A stretch of DNA of 64,000 nt, from the NCBI RefSeq assembly GCF_001659605.2, contig NC_035173.2, forward strand, positions 14,594,945-14,658,944, in the 5' to 3' direction. Each line of letters starts with the position of its first letter. The first letter of the stretch is position 1. The position numbers and the translations under genes were made by a program. The DNA is from Manihot esculenta. Lineage: Eukaryota > Streptophyta > Magnoliopsida > Malpighiales > Euphorbiaceae. Below the pieces are notes generated by a model. That model was not told where the DNA came from, ran no database searches, and was given only the letters and a program-made list of their open reading frames with translations. Of this stretch, positions 1-12,000 are shown piece after piece.

Positions 1-3000
1 AGGAGGCCGAGAGGAAAAGAGTAAATGAGTTGGAAGAATTAGACAGGAAAGCGGATGTGCAATTGGAGAGGCAGCTTGTTATGGCATCCAACTGGAGCAG
101 GACATTGTTAACTATGCGTGGAAAGTTGAAGCGAACGGAGTGGGATCCTGAGAACTCGCACAAGATTGATTTTAGTCAATTCTGGAGTCTTCTTAACTCA
201 AATAATGTTCAGTTTATGGAGTACTCAAATTATGGGCAGACTGTGTCAGGTATGCCTTCGTTCTTTCTGTGCTGGTTTACTAGTTGAATGAAAGTACTAC
301 ATTGAACCGTTTGAATAGTATATGTGCCTAGTATTTGGTTTTTGAAGATTCTGTAGCGCATTTGAAGAAGGGTGTAACCCTTTGTTTGGATTAATTGTGC
401 AAGAGAATTGGGGAGAAATTTAAGAGAGGAATGAAGAGAAAAAAAACAAAGAAATTAAGTCTGATTTCTTTATGTTGTTTGGATAGATTAATAACTTAGA
501 AGAGAAATCAAGTTTCTCTCTTAAAAGGATGGAGGACAAATAACAATTATACCCTGTGTTTCTTTCGTTTAACTTAATAATCTATTACAGTTTTTTTTTT
601 CTTTATCAATTGTTTCCGGAATATAAACTCATAAACTAACAAAAGGAAAAAAAAAAAAGAGAAGAAGTCTGAAGCATAAAACCAGCAATCAAGAGTCAAA
701 ATATCCATAGTTTTATTTGAATACATAAAAGAAAAGAGCAAAACCAACAATATAACAACACAATGATAAACGACACAAAGTAAAAAAGAAAGCATTTCAT
801 TGTTAGTTTAAAATAGAAGGAGCATTGCTACCAGAAAAAGAAAATGAAAAGCAAATACATACTTGCTGTGGTAAAATGCAGAGCATAAATGGTAGAGAAA
901 TTCACAGATTCACGTTTCTCTTATATTTGGAGTATTTTCGGCTTATTTCCTTTCAATTCCCACCATTTGGAGGGAAATAACTTGGGCCATTTGCATCTGA
1001 TTGGAAAATGTAATTTCCCTTCTTTTCCTCTCCTTTCTCTTCATTTATCCTCCTTATTTTCTGTCAGAACAAGAGAAATTTCATAATTTTCAATTCCTTT
1101 CCTTTCTTTCTCTCCATTTCTCCCCATCTAAATAAAGGGTAAATGAACCAAGCAGAGTTAAGCTTTAAATAGATTAGGCTTGGTTCATCAAAACTTTTTT
1201 AAACTTGAGCTACTTGAGGTTTCCTCTTTTCAAACTCAATTTGAATACTAATAAGTTCAAGCTTGGTTAATTTAGAAAATAAGTCGAGCCATTGAGTAGA
1301 ATATTGAACAGCTCATGATTTGCTTGACTTTTTTTATAGCCCTAGCAAATTTCAGGTTAAGATAATTAGTTAAAAATTAAAATAATTTAGTTAAACGAAT
1401 ATATTCACAAGTATATATTGTGGAGTTAGTTGAATGAAATTACCACACAACTATTTGGGTAGTATATGTGCCTTGTATTTGGTTTTGGAAAATTTTGTAG
1501 TGCACTTAAAGTATGGGACTAAATGAACCAACCAAAATTGAACTTTGAAGAGTTTTAAGCTTGGTTCATCAAAGTTTTTGAGCTAGAGCCCAACTCGGAG
1601 TTGATCCTTTTGAACTCAAGTGAAATATCAGTAAGCTTTTATCAAGCCGATTCTTGCATGATTCTAAAAGGCATGCTTGAGGTGCAAGGCAAGTTGGCTC
1701 AGTTCTCTCCAGGCAAGCAAAATTGCATAGGCACAACTAGGCGCACCAAGCATAGGGAGCAAGCCAGGTGTACCTCCATGGGTCTAGGTACACTATACAA
1801 AGAAGGCCTTACACTATAAAAAGAAGGCCTCTCAGCGTCATTTAACCAGTTGCTGTAGGAGACATAAGAAGAAATCCTCTTCTTTACGGTAAAACGATTG
1901 GCAACTGAATATCAAAAAAACTATATAGTCTAGTGAGAAGATGGGAGATATTATTTATTTTATTTTTCTGCTCTCCTTTTTTCAATCTTCCTCATCTATC
2001 TTCTTGCTTTTCTGCTTCTTCATCCATGCTCCAGTGATGGACAGAAGACATTATACGGATTCTTCTCCCCTCCTTTTTCTTTCTTTCTGCTTCTCCTTCA
2101 ATTCTCTCTTTATTCTTCTTGTTTTTCTGCTTCTTGAAAACTCTGACTGGTTACTTTTCTGCTTTTTGAAGACAAGACTTGTTCCTCTATTATTTGTTCC
2201 TCTTTTTGTTGAGTCTCTGCAATTACTCTGTTCTTTTTTAGTTCTCCTCTCTTTTTGCTGTCCAGGTTCTAGCATTAACACGCAAAAGTGCCATGTGTGA
2301 TTTATTGATAACATGCAATGCCTAGCCTTAGTGTAATTTTCTTCAATGGATATGGGCTTATGATTATTAATGTTTTCTCAAATTGCATGTATGTTAATTA
2401 TACTCTTTATGATTTTATATTAATTATTCATAATAAATTTATAAAATTCATTTTAAAAAAGGAATTATGTTTAATAAGATATTATTAAATGTATAGTAAA
2501 ATGTAAAATTTCAATACACTAGAAAATTAAAATTACAATTTATATTTTATCAAAAATAAAATTAATATAATGTACATTAATAAAAATTTTTGCTCACATA
2601 TGTTATTTAATTGATAATGTTAGTAGTGCAATAAAATAAAACAAGTGCTAAAATAAATATTAGATTATGTATATATAATTATAGTTAATTATTTATGTGT
2701 GCCTGGTTTTTGATTTGGAAGATTTTGTAATGCACTTGAAGCAGGGTGTGTAAATCTTTGAAGAGTACAGGCTTGGTTCATTTAGATATTTTTGAGCTTG
2801 AGCCATACTCGATGTTGACTCTTTTCTACCTCGAGCCAAATATCAATAAGCTCAAATTGGGCTTATTTAGAAAATGAAATGATCCAGGCAAATGGAGCTT
2901 TTGTCGAGGCAATCTCGAACAACTCACAATTAGCTTGACTCATTTATAACCTTAATGAATTTTAGGTTTGGGATAATAAGTTTAATATTAAACTAGTTAA

Positions 3001-6000
3001 ATGCATGAGTCAGCTCAAGAACCTATTAATCAAGTGAACTTGCGAGCCTTAATGAATTGAATATCGACAAGCTTGAGTAATAAAATATATGAGCAACTTG
3101 GTTCATTTATAGCTCTAACTTTAAGGTTTTAGTTTTCAATTACAAGAACTGCTTAGGATTTCATTATCTCTTAATGAATTATGTGGAAATTATTGAAATT
3201 TGGTATTTTATGGAATTTCTAAGAAGATTTGGTAATGACTAAGACCAAAACATCTAATGGAAGTGTCAAGAGGAATAATCCCTTCAAAAACTTAAACTCC
3301 TTAGCATGTGAAATGCTGCATCTGGTTGGTGTATTTGCTTGTGCAGCCTGCTTATTAAAAGATAAGAAGGGTGGTTTTCTTTTTATTTATTATTTATTTT
3401 TTATATATATAGGTGGGGGATTCAATCTTTAAAATCAGTCTTTTTATCTAACAACTGCATTGCTGCCACTTCTGGAAACTAATTAGATGGTAATGCAATA
3501 ATGAGCTAATATAACTATGGAGTAAGGATTGATTACAATTACTTCTGTTTCCATTATCTATAGTTCAAATGCATTATGAAGTGGTTTGTCATTCTTACTT
3601 GAGCAGGTAATTGGTTTGTATTTCAATTGGCTTAACCCTGACAGCATCTTTTGTGGTTTGTGTCTTTACTGATGGACCACTTGTGATTTTGACATCTTTT
3701 GCTGAAAAGTTGTTACCTATCTTATGCAGTGATTCTCCCATACTACAAGGATGGAAAAGCCCAGGAAGCAGGAGAGAATTCAAAGAAGGAAATTATTTTT
3801 CGGCGTCATGTGGTTGACCGAATGCCAATTGATTGTTGGAATGATATCTGGAAAAAGCTGCATCAGCAAATAGTGAATGTCGAGGTCATTAATGTGGATA
3901 CAGTTCCTGCAGAAGTTTATTCTACTGTTGCAACTGCAGTTATTTGGTCTATGCGGCTTGCTTTATCTGTTGCATTATATGTTTGGATTGATAATATGAT
4001 GAGGCCAATTTATGCAAAGTTAATACCTTGTGATTTGGGAAAGCCTAGCCAAACTATTAGGCAGCCACTCAAACGCCGTGCACTTGGGTCACTAGGCAAG
4101 AGTCGGTAAGTGAAAGGCTGATTGATAGCTGAAATCTGTTGAATACCATCACGTAGTATAGGAAGAAATATAGGCTAAATAAGAGGGTGTAATAGAAGTC
4201 TCTAGAAATTTGTTATAACTAACAGTTGGTACAGCTGGTAGAATAGTATAAATATCAGTTCAACTCACATGTTAAAGCATTCTAAAAGATATCATTACAA
4301 TACTTTCTCTCTTTCCCATTTCGTCTCTCTAGTTCTGTTCTCTTCCTTATCTTCTTCTTTTTCTGTGCAAATAATAACATTTAGTGTTTTGGTTTTGCAT
4401 TGGTGCCCAGAAAAATATTTATCTCTACACTCGAAACATGGTATGGGTTGGTGTTTGATAGGTAGGTTTGAGATTTAGAGGCTGTGTTTATAGTGTCTGG
4501 GGTCAAGGTAGTAGGGTTACTGCTACCAACTACTGAATTTAGTAGCAGTAGAATTGGGTTTGTTTTTTTTATCATGTTTGGTGGTATGTTTGGTAGGGCT
4601 TGGAGTAAGTGTTTGCAAGGTCACTTGGGCTGTTTGGCTGGTATTTGTGGTTTTAAGGGCTTAAAAGAGCTGGCACTTCTCTTGGATCTGTTTTTATCCA
4701 ACAATTGTTCATGTAACCTTGCTATCTCCACTGCCTGTGCAAGAGAAACATGCTTCATTATCAATCTAATTTCATCTTTAAGTCCTCCGATAAAACCAGA
4801 GGGGAAATATGACTCCCCTAATTCAGCATTAAGCTCTCCATTCTTATTCTCATATCCTCAAACTCATCATAATATTCTTCCACAATATTCTCTTGTCTCA
4901 ACTTTGTAAACCCTTCTACTATATCATCTAAACCCTCATTTCCAAATCTATTGCAAATCCCCCTCTCAAATTCTTCACAAGTATGCTCCTTACCCCCTGT
5001 TCCATACCCCCTGTTCCATTAGGAATAAGGTAGCCAATGACACTCTCTGTTTCACAGGAACGTGATGTGATATATTTCAAAATACTTTACACACTTGTTT
5101 AACCAAGCTCTAGGCTCCTTTCCTTCAAAAGTGACTAACTCAATTTTGGGCAACATTTGGGTCATCTCATGATAGTAAAAGGGATTAGGAAGAGTACCTA
5201 AGCTTCCTTTATCCTGAGCTGGAATAGGCTGATTCTCTTTTTGATTCGAGAGCTGTCCCCTATTGTCCACAGAAGCTGATTGCGGTACTCTGTTTTCTGT
5301 TTTGCTTCCACTCTCATTAGAGCTACCAGCCTCCTTGGCTCCTTGCCATTCTTTGCAACATGCTTGATCATTAAGGCTCACAATTCATCCAGAATCACAT
5401 TGGCATTCTGGGAATTTTTCCTCACCTCCTCCTTGAAGTCCTTAAGTTCCTTTATATTTTTCTCGGTCAATTCTTGCAACATTTTCACTTGTTCTTCCAG
5501 CTCAGCAATTCTCACCATCTCTTGACTCACTACAGTAGATCGGACTATGGTTTCGAAGCCAAATGACAATTACTTGGCATATCCATGGATGCACAAGCTC
5601 TGATACAAATTGAATTAGAGAGAAAAGTAGAAGTGAATAGGAGAAGGAGAGAAGAAGAAGAAGAAGAAGAAGATAAGGGAAGAGAAAATTAGTGAGATGA
5701 AATGGGAGAGATAGAGAGATTATTGTATTGATATCTTTTAGCAGACTTTTACATGTGAGCTGAGCTGAGCTGATATTTATACTATTTTACCAGCTATACT
5801 AACAGAGCAAGCTGTACCAGCTGTTAGTTATAACAAACAATAATACTTCTAGAGGCTTCTATTACTGTCTCTTATTTAGCCTGTATTTCTTCCTATAATA
5901 CGTGACAGATACTTAGGCTTTAAGGTTAAGTTTTAGTCCTTTTCCTTGCTGATTCTTTCATGAATTTACCCCCCCCCCCCCCCTTCAAAAAAAAAAAAAA

Positions 6001-9000
6001 AAGTAGTATCTGCATTTATTTGGGGATCTTCTCTTTAGATGCTTTTTCTCCATTTTTCTTGTTTAGTATTGATTTTTTCCCCTTATGTTTGTTGTTTTTG
6101 TGAACCTATAGATGAAAATTTTGTTCTTTTACTCTTTCTCAATTCTTTAGCTACATTCATGGAGTTGCTTTTAGAGTTGGGCAAAACACAGTCCCCATTT
6201 TATCATCAAATGCCAATATTATGAATAAACATATAATGCTTAATTATTAAAGCACTTTGAAGGAAGCAAACTCTAAAGGAACGATCATATCTCTTGTTCT
6301 ACAAGAGAGAACAAAGCACATCTTGCATCTTGTTGATGTTGGTCAGTTATGTTGGAGACTTGGAGTACTATGAAGAAAGCAATAGATAAGTGCCACCAGT
6401 CATTAAAATGAATTTCTTAATCTTAAAATATCTTTCTTCGATAGTTGACAATAATATTGCCGGTATTTAGTGCTGACCTGTATTTAGTTGTTTGCTCCCT
6501 TGAGATAACCATCTATGCCTGTGTTTAAAAGTTCACAAATAGTAATTGATAATTGCTACTGCATATTTTACACAATACAAGTTTATTACCTTATCATGTA
6601 TGAATAATATTGTAGCAATTCATTGCCTCTTTTAACTTCTATTCCTTAATTGTTAAAAGGAAAACTAATGGATCACATTTTTCAACCATAGAAGCTCAAG
6701 AAACTAAAGAGTGGTTAGAATTGTCATCTTTTTATTGAATACGGTTGTCTTGTACTTCTTAATTGGGCGTATTACCTTTGGTGATTTTTGCCCACATTAC
6801 CTCATAACTAGAGAGCAAATGCAATAGCCATATTTATTATGTCTTTTTGGCTGGTTGCTTCATTCTAGAACACAACCATTTCTTGACAAAATCTCGGAGT
6901 GTATGTTATGGATAACGGGATTGACCAAATCCATTCTTCACCGGTCCAAATTTTGAAGAAGCCTATCAACTGAGATTATAATTTATTAGCAACAAATAGT
7001 TTGCATCTATCTGGTAGTTTTTTGTCTCTATTATCTTACCTTAATAGTTTGTTATTAGATTTTTTGTTACTAGATTTTTATTATTTTATCTTAGTAGTTT
7101 CTTATCTAATAATTGCTTGTATTAGAATTCTATTATAATTAAAAGTAATATGATTGTATGAACCTCCATTATATAAGGGTTTTATTTTTATTCAATAAAA
7201 CAAGCTAATTAATAATAAAAGTATTTGAGATTTAAGACCCTCTATCATTAATGAGTACGAGGCATTAAGAGCTCTATCTGATTAGCTCCTTCTCTATCAA
7301 TCCTCTTGTGATGATCCATAAACCAACACAACAATTTAGTATTAGAGCTTGTCATTGTGGATGATCTAAAAAATTTAGAAGAGAGGCTGAATTCTTTCAT
7401 GAAAAATTCAAGCACATTTCGATGACTCGGCGTTGGAAATTTCTGAACTAGTTTGAGCCTTCAACAGTAGGGTAAACTAGAACCAAGATAGACTATGGTG
7501 CCCTGATATGCCAAATAAGGGTGAACTTTTAGTCGGTTTGATTTAAAATCGAATCGAACCGAATAAACAAAAAATCAAAATTTAAGTATTTGTGAAAACC
7601 GAATTGAACCGAATTAGAAAAGCAATCGATCTGAATCTAATTGGTCTGATTTGATTTGATTCAGCTCAGCTCGGTCTGTTGTACTTTTTATTTTTAACAC
7701 TTTATTTTATTTTCAGTATTCTAAGGTTCAATTAAAATATATCAATTTTGGTTAGGGTCCAATATCCCTATCAGTGTTGTTAATGTGTTGGAAAAGGCAC
7801 AAGGCGAGGCGCCACTGTTCTGCCTTGCCCCACCCATGCGAGGCACCTTCGGTGAGGCGCTCGCCTTTGTGAAGGGAGGTGTCGAGTGCCTTGAGGCGTC
7901 GCCTCTTTCCTGTAGAATTTTTTTTTCCAATGCAGGAGGAAGAAACAAGAGTAAGAAAGAGAAGGAAGAAGAAGAAGTTGGAGGGACATAGAAAAGTGTT
8001 ATTTTAATGGAAAATAATAAATGTATTTAGAATCTTTGACTTTTTTACTTTTTCCTTTTTTACTATGTTAGTTGGGAGGTGGAATACTCTTCCTTTATCT
8101 TTCTCTCTCTTCATTTAAACCCCACGCCAGCTGCATCTCCCTTTTCTTTTTTCTTTTTTTGTTTCCTTTTCTCTTCTCCTTTCTCTTTTTTCTTCATCTT
8201 CTATAAATTCATTATCTTCTATTCTTGCTTCGAATATGTGAAAACTCTTTTGTTTTTCTTTTTTTTTTCCTGCAATTTTAGTTAATTATTATATTTATTT
8301 ATGTTGTTTTATTGCTTATGCTTGAACTAGAAATTATAAATTGCTTTCTTATTTATTTTAAATGGGTGTTATTCTATTGTTTTTAATTCTAGAATTTCAC
8401 AAATTATAACTTATTTTTTCATTTATATTAGATGGTTTTTGTATATGTATTATGTATATTATTATTGATTAATTAATTTCTCTTATATTTTTGCAAATAA
8501 TATGTTTCTTTCTTTTGAATATGGATATCCATTGATATTATATACATATATATAGACATAATATATAAAAAATAGCTTTGACGCCTTTTTTGAAAAGGCG
8601 TTGCCTCGCTTCTTGCCTAAGGTGATAGTGGACTCTATCGCCTTATGCCTTTTGCCTTAATAACATTGCTCCCTATATTATCAAAAAGATATAATATTGT
8701 TAATGAATCAATTTAGTTTTGTCGAATTTTTTCTGAACAGAACCGAACCAAAATAATTGAATTTTTTTAAAAATTAAAAGTTAAAATCGAACCGAAATGA
8801 ATACAAAATTGAATTGAATTTTTGAAGTATTTCAGTTTGGTCGCTTATTTCAGTTTAAACTGAATACTGCTCGCCTCTAATACCAAATTCAACTTTTTCT
8901 TGTGCGGTGGCATAAATGATCCATTATTATTATACATTTTGGATTCTACAAAAGTGGAGGTAGTAGATCATGCCTTAAACAATGTGATTTACTTTTGAAT

Positions 9001-12000
9001 GAAATCCGGATACACTTACAAATCATGCTTTTAACAACGTGATTTACTTTTGAGTGAAATCTGGATACACTTATAGGTCATGCTTTGAACAATGTGATTT
9101 ACTTTCGAGTGAAATCCGTATACACTTACAACAATCGCATGCACGCAACAAAAAGTATTATAATAAGGAGCATAGAGTTGTTGCCTTTGAACCAGGCATC
9201 TGGGTTTGAGAAGTATTAGTTAGTTGACAACATTGTCCTAAATCCCAAGCAACATGGGAGTCTATTAATTATTTTCACATTACAAATCATACCATTGAGT
9301 TTAAGGACAAGCTCTTTGTCCAGGAGAAGAGTGATGTTATAGATAATGGATAAACCAATCCATTCTTAAATAGAGTCCAAATTTTAAAGAAGTCTATCAA
9401 CTAAGATTATATTTATCAATGACAAATAAATTGCATTTATTATCTAGTAGCTTCTTTTCTATTATCTTATCTTATTAGTTTGTTATTAATTTTCTATTAT
9501 TTTATTTTAGTAGTTTCTTGTCTAATAATTACTTGTATTGGACTTCTATTTTAATTTGAAGTACTATAGTTATACAATTCTCCACTATATAAGTGTTTAT
9601 TTTTATCAACAAAACAAGTAGATTAATAACAAATGTATTTGGGATTTACGACTCTCTCTTTTATTACAAGTCTAAGGTGTTAAGGGCTCTTTTTGACAAG
9701 GTCCTTCCTTATCAATTGTCCTATGAACATGATCCTTGACCTGGGATCATAATAGTGTGTTTCTATTAAGTCTAGTCTATAATATACTTAATAATTAAGA
9801 AAATGTAAAAGCCTTTTGCAAGCATACTTGGATTAGTGCCCAAGTAAACTGCAATAGGTGCCTGAATTTGGGCAAGTTTTGACCAATGTTATGCCTATAT
9901 AAGCAGCTTTGAGCTTGTCTTGGCTGGCAGAAGTTTGAGAGGTTGTGAGGTGCGTGCCATGGGTGGAGTGAGCTCCTTGCTTGCACATGAGAGTATATAT
10001 TTCATATAAGCGTGTATTTTTTAGAGCACTAACTAGTAAGGGTAAACACCATTGGTTGAATTGGGTTGTAAGAATTTGTGAGCGTGTGAGGTTAATTGTA
10101 TTATTTTTCTTTATTAGTGGTTTGTTTCATAGAATACGCAAATTGCTGAGACACTTAAACTTTGTCTTCTGATTATTTTGTGATTGAGTATTTTCTTACA
10201 AGACTTCCTACAATTTCTTCTCTTGCTAAATGGTTTGAAAATCTTGAACATCGTGTGTTTTTCAATTAGCTCTTATGCACTTAAATTTATCAATTTGGTT
10301 CACAAATTATTAGATTTATTCTGTATTCAATGGGTCTAGGGCTTATGTTTGTGCTGATGTGACTTGAGTAAAATGACGAATCCAGATGATGGGGCTCCTT
10401 CTAGGCCCTAAGAATCAGTAAATGATCGTGTTTTCAAAATATGAACTCCAAAAAGGCATTTTAAGTAGCTTCAAGAAGGAGAATTTTTCAATAACATTTG
10501 ATGGCTCTTAGTGCCTGAGGTTTGGCACACCTTCAAATTAACAATTTATGTCGATGCTTGTTTTTGCCTTTCAACTAAATGTTAGTGTGGGCAGATGCTT
10601 CAAATCCACTGGATACAATTGAAAGAAAATCAGTAACTTATGAACCAAATTGATAAAATCAGAGGTGTAATCAGATTATTAGCCCTATTTGTCTTCTCCC
10701 TCCCCCCCCAACCCCAAACTTAAGAAAAGGAGGAAGGCTGATTCTGCTTTTTGTAAACAATTCAAACCAGGGCAAAGTTTATATCAGCAGAAGAAACAAC
10801 TGGTGTTACCTTTGATGATTTTGCTGGCCAGGAGTATATAAAGAGGGAACTGCAGGAGATTGTTCGAATTTTGAAGAATGAGGAAGAGTTCCAAGATAAG
10901 GGAATATATTGTCCAAAAGGTGTACTTCTCCATGGGCCCCCAGGGACTGGTAAAACTTTACTAGCTAAAGCTGTTGCCGGTGAAGCAGGACTGCCTTTCT
11001 TTGCAGCAAATGGCACAGATTTTGTAGAGGTGAGGACTGAGTTTCCTTTGAATTATCTGATAAGACAAAAGTGATTCACAAATGATATTAGAATATTACT
11101 TGCCTCCATATTTCACACACTCTGTTCTTGAAATTGTAGTTTCATCTCATTTTACAAATATAAAGCTCATGGATGAGCATTGTAGGAATGGCTATATGTT
11201 TTATTTTCCGCAGCATATAAGTGAATTAATTGCATGCTTCGCCCCATAATTGAGTGATTGAAGGGTGTGGTTCAATCTCACATGAAATTGGCCTAAAAAC
11301 ATTCTATATATTAAAAGTAGTTGTGTTGGATGTGCAAGGACATGACTTGCCTTCTCTAGTGTCCAATGCACTGAGCATTCCTGATATTTAGCCACAAGAT
11401 ATGTTCTATTTACACTGTACAAGGATGGGAAAGTTTTTTTCTGGTTAAAAATTCAAAGTCCATCCATTGTCTTTTTTGTTCAAAAATTCTTCTGTATACC
11501 ACATATGCTTGGGTGTTGGAATTTCACTGCTTTCTTCTCTCATCCTTGCAGAATATATAAACAACACACACATGCACACGTGCACACACAGAGGAATGGG
11601 AAGAAGACATACGAGAAAGTGAACCTTCCTAGATAGTAAAAGGCATTTGAACTATAAAACACTATCAAATTGTGCTGAATATTGGCCAAGTCACCTCTTT
11701 CAAATGTGTATATGCAGAACACCTCAAAGAATCTAAAAATATGGTATATTCAATAAACACTGAGGAAACTATCAGCGTATGAAAATCTTAGACTTCTAGT
11801 TTGTTTCACCAACCAAATCTGCTAACTCAAAAGGTTGACTTCCAGATGTTTGTAGGTGTGGCGGCTTCTCGTGTCAAGGATCTTTTTGCAAATGCCAGAT
11901 CATTTGCCCCTTCTATCATCTTTATTGATGAAATTGATGCTATTGGCAGCAAGCGTGGAGGACCTGATATTGGTGGGGTAAGATGATATATGTTGTTGCT

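Larger units (their letters stand above)
4147..5907 (-). mobile_element. Gypsy-type element bounded by inverted LTR copies
   Basis: The right LTR (5611-5907) reads TGTCACGTATTATAGG on the minus strand and is followed, on that strand, by an initiator-Met-type primer site (TTGTATCAGAGC). Gag remnants follow down to a CCHC-like knuckle ([15 protein letters not shown]) at about 4394-4442. The left end (4147 to about 4362) is another copy of the same LTR, but in the opposite orientation and missing its last 60 bases or so. The flanks read AATAC (4142-4146) and GATAC (5908-5912), a near-perfect 5-bp target duplication. No pol is present. Confidence 0.7.
6904..9754 (+). mobile_element. Small non-autonomous LTR element with nested insertions
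   Basis: Direct repeats at 6904-7333 and 9335-9754 both begin TGTTAT and share sequence along their length. The first is followed by TTTAGTATTAGAGC (about 7335), a decayed initiator-Met primer site. The flanks GTGTA (6899-6903) and GTGTG (9755-9759) look like a worn 5-bp target duplication. Without the nested DNA element the unit is about 1.5 kb with no recognisable gag or pol, so a TRIM/LARD-like element is likely. A third LTR copy sits at about 19625-20014. Confidence 0.65.

Noticed and set aside
1941..2314. Overlapping plus and minus ORFs
   Set aside because: They are pyrimidine-rich intron sequence giving Phe/Leu/Ser-rich or Lys/Arg/Glu-rich translations.
4484..4909. Plus-strand 141-codon ORF
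   Set aside because: It is antisense to a minus-strand gag remnant that has recognisable gag motifs.
7742..7991. ORFs in three frames
   Set aside because: They fall inside the GC-rich end of a MITE; no conserved motif.
8969..9133. CRISPR-like regular repeat
   Set aside because: The units are contiguous without spacers and lie in a plant retroelement.
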